A DNA stretch of 64,000 nt from a virus, in the IMG/VR virus record IMGVR_UViG_3300045921_000484, positions 25,258 through 89,257 of that record; one strand, written 5' to 3'. Each line of letters starts with the position of its first letter. The stretch's first letter is position 1. The translations under genes were made by a program, and so were the position numbers. Shown here one piece after another: positions 39,710 to 47,257 of the stretch. Below the pieces are notes generated by a model, which searched no databases, had not been told where the DNA came from, and worked only from the letters and a program-made list of their open reading frames with translations.

Positions 39710-41062
39710 ATGAATCAATATAACAACGACATGAGTAAATTAGTAACATTAAATGGTATTGACGATCAGGAATTACTTAATGAGTTATTCAATGATGAGA
39801 TAACTGTCTTTGAAGATGTGCAGGGGAGTAAAATATGGGTTAATTGGAACGGTAAAGAGTTTATAATTAAACCAAAGTCAATATCAAATGATCCCATTAG
39901 TCTTATAGATTTAGCAATGCAGAATTACTATAATCCTGCTATTAATTATTTTAATTCTCTCGATGAAAGAATTAAGGGACTTCTAAATAAGAAATGGTGG
40001 TTTTGTTTTGAGTATTTTCCTGATAATCAACCAGCTAATATTGAATACTCAAGAGTTCCAAAGAATAATTTAGTATTAACTTCTATTAATAAGGGTGGTA
40101 ATAAATATGAACTCAATCTTGAAGAGATAGATGAGTATTCTAGATTATTTGATGTTGATATGATACCGGTTGTCTTTCAAGGTAAATTGACTGAGAGAAT
40201 GATAGAGGCTATTAAGTATTTTATTAATACGAGTGAGAAAGACCTTGAATATATATTTGGTGAGAAATCATTTTCCTTTTTCTTTTATAAGATATTGAAT
40301 CCAAGATCAAATGGTTCTTTCTTAATGGAGGATGAATATCAAAGTAATTTAGAAAAATTAATAATAAGAACTAAATCAAAAGATATTTCATTTGAGCTTC
40401 TTAATCCTTTATATAAAAGGATAAGTGATAATAATTCAACCGAGTTTGTTGAAATATACACACTAATACTTGTTAACTTTCTTAGTTTTTGTCAATCGGT
40501 TGATATGTCTGATATTAAATTGAAAGGTGATAAGAAAGATGAAGTTTATCTATACCTAATGTGTAAGTTATTCAACATATATGTTTCTGAGGTTAAACAA
40601 GACTTGCTGAATTTTGAATTTACAGTTCCAGCATTCTTTGATAAGGAGAAATTCAAAATTAATACTGAGTTAATACCAAATAAATTGACAAAAGAATATA
40701 TACAAGAAAGTGATAAATTAGAGTACATTTTCAAAGTTATACTTGGTTCATTTAATAAAAAGAGAAAGAAAGCAATAGGTGTTTTTACAGATAACACCGT
40801 TTCGATATTTAATAGTTTTGTTGATGATATATCAAATTACATTGAGAAGTACCTAAATAAAATACATGAGGTTGAACTTAATAGAGCAGGTCTACTTGAC
40901 TTTGGAGATTTTTTTGAGATTAAGTATGATCAAGATGGTGAAGGTGAAATTTATCCTGATGTCTATTCTGAGTTTGAAAAAGGAGTTTCTGATGAAAAGA
41001 AGAAAAAAGGTGGAATTAAAGGTAAAGTTCCACCATCTGAACCTACTGAAAGCACTAAATAA
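39710..41062 (+). CDS. nucleotidyltransferase/RNA-ligase-like protein (tentative)
   Basis: 450 aa. Several blocks resemble the covalent nucleotidyltransferase (ligase) fold: WNGKEFIIKP near residue 50 could hold the nucleotide-binding Lys, WWFCFEYFPD (about 96-105) the motif III strand, EKLIIRTKSK the motif IV strand, and FELLNPLYK the motif V Lys. The usual KxDG-type active site is not clear, so activity is uncertain. The C-terminal 200 residues are helical and end in a disordered Lys/Pro-rich tail. It has its own TAATATATA promoter and its stop overlaps the next ATG. It could instead be a structural protein. Confidence 0.42.
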   Translation: MNQYNNDMSKLVTLNGIDDQELLNELFNDEITVFEDVQGSKIWVNWNGKEFIIKPKSISNDPISLIDLAMQNYYNPAINYFNSLDERIKGLLNKKWWFCFEYFPDNQPANIEYSRVPKNNLVLTSINKGGNKYELNLEEIDEYSRLFDVDMIPVVFQGKLTERMIEAIKYFINTSEKDLEYIFGEKSFSFFFYKILNPRSNGSFLMEDEYQSNLEKLIIRTKSKDISFELLNPLYKRISDNNSTEFVEIYTLILVNFLSFCQSVDMSDIKLKGDKKDEVYLYLMCKLFNIYVSEVKQDLLNFEFTVPAFFDKEKFKINTELIPNKLTKEYIQESDKLEYIFKVILGSFNKKRKKAIGVFTDNTVSIFNSFVDDISNYIEKYLNKIHEVELNRAGLLDFGDFFEIKYDQDGEGEIYPDVYSEFEKGVSDEKKKKGGIKGKVPPSEPTESTK

Positions 41063-41244
41063 TGAATATGGGAGAAGTTAAAGTTGGTACCTTTTCTGTT
41101 AAGGCGGAATTTACTAGAATAATGGTTGATGATTTAAACAATATGAAACCATTTGATATTGCTAAGATTGAAGATGAAATATTAAAGAGACTTAATCGAC
41201 CCTCTTATAGAAAAAAAATAATAAATAAAATTTTTAATTTATAA
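41062..41244 (+). CDS. small protein coupled to the ligase-like gene
   Basis: 60 aa, MNMGEVKVGTFSVKAEF..., ending in a basic helix (KRLNRPSYRKKIINKIF). Its ATG overlaps the upstream stop, so it is probably translated by re-initiation. No family recognised; the basic C terminus could bind nucleic acid. Confidence 0.5.
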   Translation: MNMGEVKVGTFSVKAEFTRIMVDDLNNMKPFDIAKIEDEILKRLNRPSYRKKIINKIFNL

Positions 41245-41274
41245 ACATCATGAATTTTAATTCATAAAATTTCT

Positions 41275-42510
41275 ATGAGTGTTTTAAGTGTAGTTAATAT
41301 ATCTGATATCAAAGGATATAAGTCAATAAGACAGAAGTTAGAGTCCAAAAAGAGCAGTCTTCAATTTTTACCACAACAATTAGAGGTTCTTTCTAAAGAA
41401 AAGACCTTTATCTATAAAGGTCAGAAACTAAAATCAGCTTATATAATTGATATCATGCATAATCTTATACTAAAGTATTACTTTAAGAAGGAAAATAAGT
41501 TCCATTTATCATCCTTGATTCTTAAAGAGAAGTATGGATATCTATATAATTACTATATGGACTATTTATTAGATACTGGAATGCTTGTTCTGCTATTAAA
41601 GCATCAAAAAGGTAAGAATTCTAGAATATACGCTATAAGAGAAACCGTATTACGTTCGAAGATTTCTAGATATAATAACTCAGACAAATCTCTTCTTAGA
41701 AAATATAAGAACAAATTTTCACAGGTTGAAGAAGATGGAATAGAAAATTCACTAATTGATACTGATATTAAGACTAAGCTTGTTAATGATCTTTTCCACA
41801 TAGACATTCAATTTGACAAATCTATATTCTATCTTGATAATATAAAAGAAGATGATGTTGATATTTATAATAGAAATAAGTATAGTGTTGAGTGTATAAA
41901 TGACAAACACATTTTCTATCACTTTGATAATTATGGTAGAATGCACACAAACTTTACAATCCTTAAATCATTTATTAGAAAGAATTGTTTACTTATAGAT
42001 GGTGAGTGCACACATGAAATAGACATTAAGAATAGTCAACCTTTGTTTTTAACAAAACTTATTCAAGATAGTAATACTAAATGGGTATTACCTGATGAAT
42101 TTGAGTTATTCAAGGCACTTACTATAAGTGGTAGGTATTATCAATATATAATGGACAATTTTGGTATAAAAGATAAATCTACTGTTAAGGAATTAACATA
42201 TAAAGTTCTATTTGGTCGAAACGGATCTAATAGTAAGGCTGATAAGATGTTCTCCAAACTTTTCCCAACAATACATAATTTCATAAAACTATATAAGAAG
42301 GAAAATGGGGATTATAGAGTTTTGGCATATGAACTACAAAAGGCTGAATCTAATTTAATTTTTAATAAAATTATACGACAAATAATGACTTTATATCCTG
42401 ATATAAAGATAGTTACTGTACATGATAGTATCATCGTTCCGATAAGTAGAAAAGATGAGGTTAATGCCATTTTTAAGGTTAAACTATATGAGGAATTTGG
42501 ACTAATTTAG
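41275..42510 (+). CDS. family-A-polymerase-palm-like protein
   Basis: 411 aa. The C-terminal half carries a run of motifs like those of family A DNA polymerases and single-subunit RNA polymerases. HEIDIKNSQPLFL (about residues 247-259) is like motif A with its Asp. YKVLFGRNGSNSK (about 310-322) is like motif B. IKIVTVHDSIIVP (about 382-394) is like motif C, where HDS replaces HDE. The N-terminal 200 residues are helical and basic with no 3'-5' exonuclease. Proteins with D-I-x-N-S-Q-P and V-H-D-S occur in Bacteroidetes mobile elements, as far as I recall. A primer-making or repair polymerase is possible. It follows the small gene by 30 nt. Confidence 0.5.
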   Translation: MSVLSVVNISDIKGYKSIRQKLESKKSSLQFLPQQLEVLSKEKTFIYKGQKLKSAYIIDIMHNLILKYYFKKENKFHLSSLILKEKYGYLYNYYMDYLLDTGMLVLLLKHQKGKNSRIYAIRETVLRSKISRYNNSDKSLLRKYKNKFSQVEEDGIENSLIDTDIKTKLVNDLFHIDIQFDKSIFYLDNIKEDDVDIYNRNKYSVECINDKHIFYHFDNYGRMHTNFTILKSFIRKNCLLIDGECTHEIDIKNSQPLFLTKLIQDSNTKWVLPDEFELFKALTISGRYYQYIMDNFGIKDKSTVKELTYKVLFGRNGSNSKADKMFSKLFPTIHNFIKLYKKENGDYRVLAYELQKAESNLIFNKIIRQIMTLYPDIKIVTVHDSIIVPISRKDEVNAIFKVKLYEEFGLI

Positions 42511-42585
42511 TATTTTTATATAAATAAACACATTATGAAGACATTTTATCTTTAAGTAAAACTAACAAATCTTATATTTTAAAAA

Positions 42586-42690
42586 GTGGATGCTGACTTT
42601 ATAAGTAAATTATTGAAATCGGAAAATATATTCAAAAGACTATCAAAAGAAGATCTATTAAAGATATTTTTCGTCACATATAAGGTATAA
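42586..42690 (+). CDS. possible small ORF with GTG start (34 aa)
   Basis: The 200-bp gap before 42711 holds one coherent frame: VDADFISKLLKSENIFKRL, then SKEDLLKIFFVTYKV and stop. Amphipathic helical composition looks protein-like, but there is no ATG and no promoter close by. It could also be the 3' remnant of a longer gene. The stop lies directly before the TTTTTTTAATATATA box. Confidence 0.25.
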   Translation: MDADFISKLLKSENIFKRLSKEDLLKIFFVTYKV

Positions 42691-42696
42691 TTTTTT

Positions 42697-42705
42697 TAAT
42701 ATATA
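42697..42705 (+). promoter_or_regulatory. TAATATATA promoter-like element, 5 nt before ATG
   Basis: After T7; the ATG at 42711 follows within 5 nt, the clearest plus-strand example of leaderless spacing. Confidence 0.5.
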
Positions 42706-42710
42706 CCACC

Positions 42711-43253
42711 ATGATGATAGGCTTAGAGCAACCAAACACATCCTATATTATTTTATCTTCTGATAAGTTAGAAGATATGATTTCTATTCTTTATGCAAAA
42801 GATTATCAAATAATTCCAATAAAAGGTTATTACCGAGGCCAGTATGAGGATTCTGTTATGGCATTTGGTAGAGTCGATAATGATAATTTAAGAAAGGATG
42901 TATTATTCTTATTAAATCATTTTCACCAAGAATGTGCTATAATTAAGTATTTGGATGAGACCAAAGCTAAGAAGATATTTAAGGATGGGTCTGAGAAGCC
43001 ATTAGGCATTGTTATGTATAATACAGATTCTGAGAACAAATCATATCTATATAATGGCCTTTCATTTTCGTTTGTGGAAGCTGTTAGATATTGGAAGCCA
43101 ACTAAAAAAGAAGACTTTAAGGTTGGTATGATAGTAGAGTACCTAAATAACAATAAGTGGTACGAGAAAAAAGTAGAAAATCCTTCAGAAGAATATGAGA
43201 GGCTTTACAAGCTTTTAATTAAATATGATAAAGTTAGAGTTGCTTCTAAATAA
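42711..43253 (+). CDS. hypothetical protein, 180 aa
   Basis: No recognised family. It starts MMIGLEQPNTSYIILSSDKL and looks like an alpha/beta protein (SVMAFGRVDNDNLRKDVLF, ECAIIKYLDETKAKKIF). The C-terminal third contains FKVGMIVEYLNNNKWYEKKV, which resembles a small SH3-like barrel. The 3' end overlaps the convergent gene by 8 bp. If the promoter assignment is right the mRNA begins at or next to the ATG. Confidence 0.5.
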   Translation: MMIGLEQPNTSYIILSSDKLEDMISILYAKDYQIIPIKGYYRGQYEDSVMAFGRVDNDNLRKDVLFLLNHFHQECAIIKYLDETKAKKIFKDGSEKPLGIVMYNTDSENKSYLYNGLSFSFVEAVRYWKPTKKEDFKVGMIVEYLNNNKWYEKKVENPSEEYERLYKLLIKYDKVRVASK

Positions 43254-43995
43254 CATCAAACCATTGAATTTTATTTTCCCACTTACCTAATTCACTTAGG
43301 AAATAATGATCACTTGTCAGACTTTTAACAAGTGTTAATCCTGTTTCTATTTTTTTCTCAGTCCTCATAATTATGACTTTATTTGGTGATATATTAGGAT
43401 CTATTACAACATCCATTCCAGCAATTTTTTTTAGCGAAATAATTGATTCAGTGATATTAACAGATTGTGTGAAATGATGATCGAATGGTATTAAATGTGA
43501 TATTGCGTTATATCCAGATATGACCGTTGTTCCGGGACCAGTTCTTCCTTTTGATGCTATTAGATTACTTAATAGTAAACATTTGGTTATTATTTTTCTA
43601 CAAAGTACATCTGCATCCATACCAGATGAATATATTGGTTGATGTGGAGATGGCGTTAAAGTTAATGATTCTAACTTTTTAATTACTTCTTTCCATAAAT
43701 CATCATAATTTGTAAATATATTAGAGGATATATTCTTTGACATCATTCTCGGTGAGATTGAAGGTATATACATCTCATTGTCTATTTGATTTTCAGATGA
43801 AAACTTCTCAAATTCATCAACTTTATTATCAATTATAGCATCTATTACCTTTTCCCTTCTTTCACTAATAATCTGTCTTTTTTCCTCGTCTTCATCATAT
43901 ATAAAATCCATATATGATATTTTTATAACTGGTAATCCATTTGTGTTTAATTCGGAATAATTACATATTAATTGTAAATCATATTTGGTTATCAT
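43246..43995 (-). CDS. hypothetical protein with capsid-protein-like C-terminal half (weak)
   Basis: 249 aa. The C-terminal 110 residues resemble the late part of HK97-fold major capsid proteins of the gp23 type: ASKGRTGPGTTVISGYNAIS recalls the R-R-G-x-G-N-x-x-I-x-S-x-x-V-A block. IAGMDVVIDPNISPNKVIIM recalls the G-x-x-V-x-V-D-P strand, and GLTLV follows. The N-terminal part is unlike a capsid protein and the whole is too short. It may be a capsid-derived or decoration protein, or the likeness may be chance. It closes the glycosyltransferase operon, its start overlapping the gene before it by 17 bp. Confidence 0.4.
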   Translation of the reverse strand: MITKYDLQLICNYSELNTNGLPVIKISYMDFIYDEDEEKRQIISERREKVIDAIIDNKVDEFEKFSSENQIDNEMYIPSISPRMMSKNISSNIFTNYDDLWKEVIKKLESLTLTPSPHQPIYSSGMDADVLCRKIITKCLLLSNLIASKGRTGPGTTVISGYNAISHLIPFDHHFTQSVNITESIISLKKIAGMDVVIDPNISPNKVIIMRTEKKIETGLTLVKSLTSDHYFLSELGKWENKIQWFDVI

Positions 43996-44746
43996 ACTTA
44001 TTTTTCATTCCTATTTTTTGAAGATTATTTGGATTTATAGTTTTAGCCAAATCTTCTTTAGTCATTGCTCCAAATTTTTGCAACAGTTGTAGGTTTCTTT
44101 GATATAGTCTCATATCAGGATTCTCCCTAGTATGATATAAGTGATAGCACTTATATGGTAGTTCCGTGTAGTTTAAAAAATGTTTAACTTTCAAAGATAC
44201 GAAATCATCTTCAGCTCCCCATCCAATAAAATCTTCATTCCATCCTCCTATTTTTATAATAGCATCTTTTCTAAACATACAAATTCCACCACATAAAGGT
44301 ACTTTTTGATGATCGGTTTCTCCTCTACCTGGTCTATCTATTTTTAGAATATTTTCTAATGGTAAATTAGACTCATTAGCATTTAAATCAATTACTGATT
44401 TATAAGGATTAACCATTTCATATTGTTGAAGAGCTTTTAGACCCTCAATAAACTGATTGGGATCCATAATTAGATCCGAGTCAGCATATACTATGATTGG
44501 AGAATTTGAGTATTTAATTGCTACATTAAATGCCCAAGATTTATTATATGGTATGTTTGATTTTAAGAAAATATGTTTTGCTCTAAGATTTAGATGTTTA
44601 ATTTTAGAGTGTTTATCTTGTTCTATTAGAAGAACTTCGACACCTTGGAATCCATTAATCCATTCAAGTACTCTTTTTAGATTATTCAATCTGTCTGGCT
44701 TGTGTCTATACCCTATTACATAAGTGAAAGCATATGGTTGAATCAT
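43979..44746 (-). CDS. GT-A glycosyltransferase (family 2 / galactosyltransferase C-terminal type)
   Basis: 255 aa. FTYVIGYRHKPDRLNNLKRV is the N-terminal nucleotide-sugar strand. IIVYADSDLIMDP carries the metal-binding DxD. PLCGGICMFRKDAIIKIGGW and NEDFIGWGAEDDF match the acceptor/catalytic region of the galactosyltransferase C-terminal domain. It probably transfers a hexose to a phage structural glycoprotein, to DNA, or to a host surface glycan. It is transcribed with the following capsid-like gene. Confidence 0.78.
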   Translation of the reverse strand: MIQPYAFTYVIGYRHKPDRLNNLKRVLEWINGFQGVEVLLIEQDKHSKIKHLNLRAKHIFLKSNIPYNKSWAFNVAIKYSNSPIIVYADSDLIMDPNQFIEGLKALQQYEMVNPYKSVIDLNANESNLPLENILKIDRPGRGETDHQKVPLCGGICMFRKDAIIKIGGWNEDFIGWGAEDDFVSLKVKHFLNYTELPYKCYHLYHTRENPDMRLYQRNLQLLQKFGAMTKEDLAKTINPNNLQKIGMKNKYDNQI

Positions 44747-44792
44747 TAAATAATATTATTTTTTTTATTTATACTAATGTATTTCAAATTGT

Positions 44793-45311
44793 TTATTTTT
44801 TTATACCATAAAAGTATAAATCCTTATGGTGATAATTTATTTCAAATTCAAATAATTCAAATTGATCTGTATTAAGATGTGATTTAATATCATCTATATT
44901 TAGATTTTTATAATAATCGCCTACAAATGGCGCGTCATTAGGTGATGTTCTTTTTGTTCCGTGCTCAGGTCTACCTTCGGTTGCACATGTTATTATCATT
45001 AGTCCTCCACTTTTTGTTAATTCAAACATCTTTTTAATAGTTAAATAATAAAATTCATCATGCTCTAAACATTCTGTTGATATTACAATATCAAACTTAT
45101 TTTCTGTTTCATATTCATGTGCTCTGCATATAACATCAACGTTATTACCTTCACCTATATCTATACCTATGTATGTATATTCTTTAAAAAGATAGTGGTT
45201 GTTTCCGTTTATATCTAATGATCCAATATCGATTACGCTACAGTTCTCGAATTTTTCAGGAAATTTTTTTTTTATCTTTAGTAGGAAATCTACTTGATCC
45301 TTATGTGCCAT
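44793..45311 (-). CDS. class I SAM-dependent methyltransferase
   Basis: 172 aa from MAHKDQVDFLL, whose ATG overlaps the upstream stop (TAATG); a start four codons earlier is less likely. CSVIDIGSLDINGNNHYLF is motif I, YIGIDIGEG motif II with the ribose-binding Asp, and FDIVISTECLEHDEFY motif IV. The size fits small sugar or polyketide-type methyltransferases. Adjacent to an FkbM methyltransferase and glycosyltransferases, it likely O-methylates a glycan. Confidence 0.75.
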   Translation of the reverse strand: MAHKDQVDFLLKIKKKFPEKFENCSVIDIGSLDINGNNHYLFKEYTYIGIDIGEGNNVDVICRAHEYETENKFDIVISTECLEHDEFYYLTIKKMFELTKSGGLMIITCATEGRPEHGTKRTSPNDAPFVGDYYKNLNIDDIKSHLNTDQFELFEFEINYHHKDLYFYGIKK

Positions 45312-45970
45312 TACTTCCACCAATTTTTATTATATAAGTCCTTTCTAATCCAAACCGAATCTGTTTGTGGCCAAGCTGACTTTATAGCGGTTAGTATAAA
45401 TCCTTTATCTATTAAATATTTTTCAACTTCACTGTATGTTATTTGGTTACTCCATACCGGTATATGTTCATTTTCAATATGAATACATTTTACCTTTTTT
45501 ATTTCATCGCCAAATCCTTCTAGAACTTCCATGCTATGACCCTCTACGTCTATTTTTAAAATATCTATCGATGATATTCCGTTATTGATCATAAATGAAT
45601 CCATTCTTTTACCTGTTATAAAATACTTTGTATAATTAACACCATTTCTATCATGTATTGATGATATTCCTTGATTCTTTATACCATCATTCACACCATT
45701 GAATTCTATTTCACAATCTTTGTTTGTGGCTGCAAATTCATATACTTTGAATTTTGGATATTTTTGCTTTATTTTCTTTGAATATACCGGATGAGCTTCT
45801 ATTATATTTATATCAATGTTTTTGAAAATATCACTTAATATTTTCATATCATTTCCGTGTAGAGACCCAATCTCCACTACTACTTTTGGATCTATTGTTT
45901 TTTGTAATATTATAATGTCTGAAAGCTCATACATATTTATTAGTATTCTATGATAAAGGTGTTCGTGCAT
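45311..45970 (-). CDS. FkbM-family methyltransferase
   Basis: 219 aa. VVVEIGSLHGNDMKIL is the SAM-binding motif I, and INIIEAHPVYSKKIKQKYP the acidic loop. SIDILKIDVEGHSMEVLEGF is the signature of the FkbM family, whose members O-methylate sugars. Its first codons overlap the upstream glycosyltransferase-like gene by 23 bp and its stop overlaps the next ATG, so the operon is tightly coupled. Confidence 0.85.
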   Translation of the reverse strand: MHEHLYHRILINMYELSDIIILQKTIDPKVVVEIGSLHGNDMKILSDIFKNIDINIIEAHPVYSKKIKQKYPKFKVYEFAATNKDCEIEFNGVNDGIKNQGISSIHDRNGVNYTKYFITGKRMDSFMINNGISSIDILKIDVEGHSMEVLEGFGDEIKKVKCIHIENEHIPVWSNQITYSEVEKYLIDKGFILTAIKSAWPQTDSVWIRKDLYNKNWWK

Positions 45971-46712
45971 TGTAATTATCTATTTTTTTAAATATCTCTT
46001 TCATATTATCACTTGATATTGATTCTAATTCAAGAAAATCTTTAGAATTTCTAAACTTTATCCATTTTTTCTTCCACTTTTCTATACCCCATCCTGCTGG
46101 ATCTCTATTTGGCGAAACATGTATTCCATGTACTGGTCTCATAGTTTTTTCATAATCAATTCTATTTTTACTTTTTACAAATTCATATAGGAAGACTTCA
46201 TCATGATTCAGCATTCCTTTTTTTGCATATATCTCTATATCACCAATCGGATAGTAGTTTTCCCATTTAGTGAAGTGTAGTCCGGTCATCCTTCTCCATC
46301 CTGAATTATCATTTTTTGGCCTAACTATATTACTATACCCTAAACCAGATGATTTCATATCTTCTATATGAAATTTAGATACATCCTCTAAAGAAATTAT
46401 ATCCACATCACTTATGTAAACATATTCATTTTTTGTTATAGGCTCTTCTATAAATCTTATAATGTTGGCGCAAGGTTTATATTCTTTACCATTGATTTTT
46501 TTATTTGAAAAATCTACCTCTCTTATTATGAAGTTACTATAATTATTACTTATTAGATTAAGAGAATTTGATGTGTATTTATCAATATCCATGATACTAT
46601 CAACTCCAATTTCTATAAACGCGTCTTTATTGAAGTATAAGGATGATAGTATAAATATTGGAATAAATTCTTTATATTTACCGTTACAACAAGTGTATAT
46701 TGTTAAATTCAT
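45948..46712 (-). CDS. glycosyltransferase-like protein (GT-A, DxD)
   Basis: 254 aa. MNLTIYTCCNGKYKEFIPIF is a GT-A-type first strand. NEYVYISDVDIISL contains the DxD. GWRRMTGLHFTKWENYY and HVSPNRDPAGWG look like acceptor-site loops. No exact family is recognised. It lies between a family 2 transferase fragment-sized gene and the methyltransferases, in a chain of overlapping genes. Confidence 0.62.
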   Translation of the reverse strand: MNLTIYTCCNGKYKEFIPIFILSSLYFNKDAFIEIGVDSIMDIDKYTSNSLNLISNNYSNFIIREVDFSNKKINGKEYKPCANIIRFIEEPITKNEYVYISDVDIISLEDVSKFHIEDMKSSGLGYSNIVRPKNDNSGWRRMTGLHFTKWENYYPIGDIEIYAKKGMLNHDEVFLYEFVKSKNRIDYEKTMRPVHGIHVSPNRDPAGWGIEKWKKKWIKFRNSKDFLELESISSDNMKEIFKKIDNYNARTPLS

Positions 46713-47257
46713 AGTAAGTGTGTTTTGTTTTTTGGATCAGGCCATCGATACCAATGATAGATGTACACACCTTTCATAAGATATATTTTTTCACCATTCT
46801 TTTGTATTTTCCAGTGTAAGTCATTATCTATACCTAACATACCACCCTCTTCGAACTTTCCAATTTTTTCCCATATATCTTTTCTAAGTAATATCATAAC
46901 ACCACTCATTACTTCATTTCTATTTACATTTGATACGTCTATACAATTAGTTCCAAATATTGTTTGGAGTGATAATCCAAATTCCCTATGATATTCTATA
47001 TCATTTGATTGTGTATCCACACCTGGTGCTATTTGCCATTTACATCCGACTCTGTTTGTGTAGCAAGTGAAACAACCAACTTCCGGATTTTCAGATACTA
47101 CTTTTTCAATTATGTGTCCATAATTTGATGTGGTAAATATTGTATCTCCGTCAACAAAACAAGCAAAGTCATCTTTATTTGGTAGATTCTCCATGAATTG
47201 GTTATAATATTTTCCAATGTTTTTTTCTGTGCTATACGGTATTGAATAATATATCAT
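46709..47257 (-). CDS. short family-2-type glycosyltransferase
   Basis: 182 aa. DDFACFVDGDTIFTT holds the DxD, GVMILLRKDIWEKIGKFEE is the typical GT2 acceptor helix region, and GIDNDLHWKI supplies the catalytic acidic residue. It lacks a full N-terminal nucleotide-binding strand, opening instead MIYYSIPYSTEKNIGKYYN, which is a usual variant in phage sugar clusters. It overlaps both neighbours by 4 bp (ATGA). Confidence 0.72.
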   Translation of the reverse strand: MIYYSIPYSTEKNIGKYYNQFMENLPNKDDFACFVDGDTIFTTSNYGHIIEKVVSENPEVGCFTCYTNRVGCKWQIAPGVDTQSNDIEYHREFGLSLQTIFGTNCIDVSNVNRNEVMSGVMILLRKDIWEKIGKFEEGGMLGIDNDLHWKIQKNGEKIYLMKGVYIYHWYRWPDPKNKTHLL

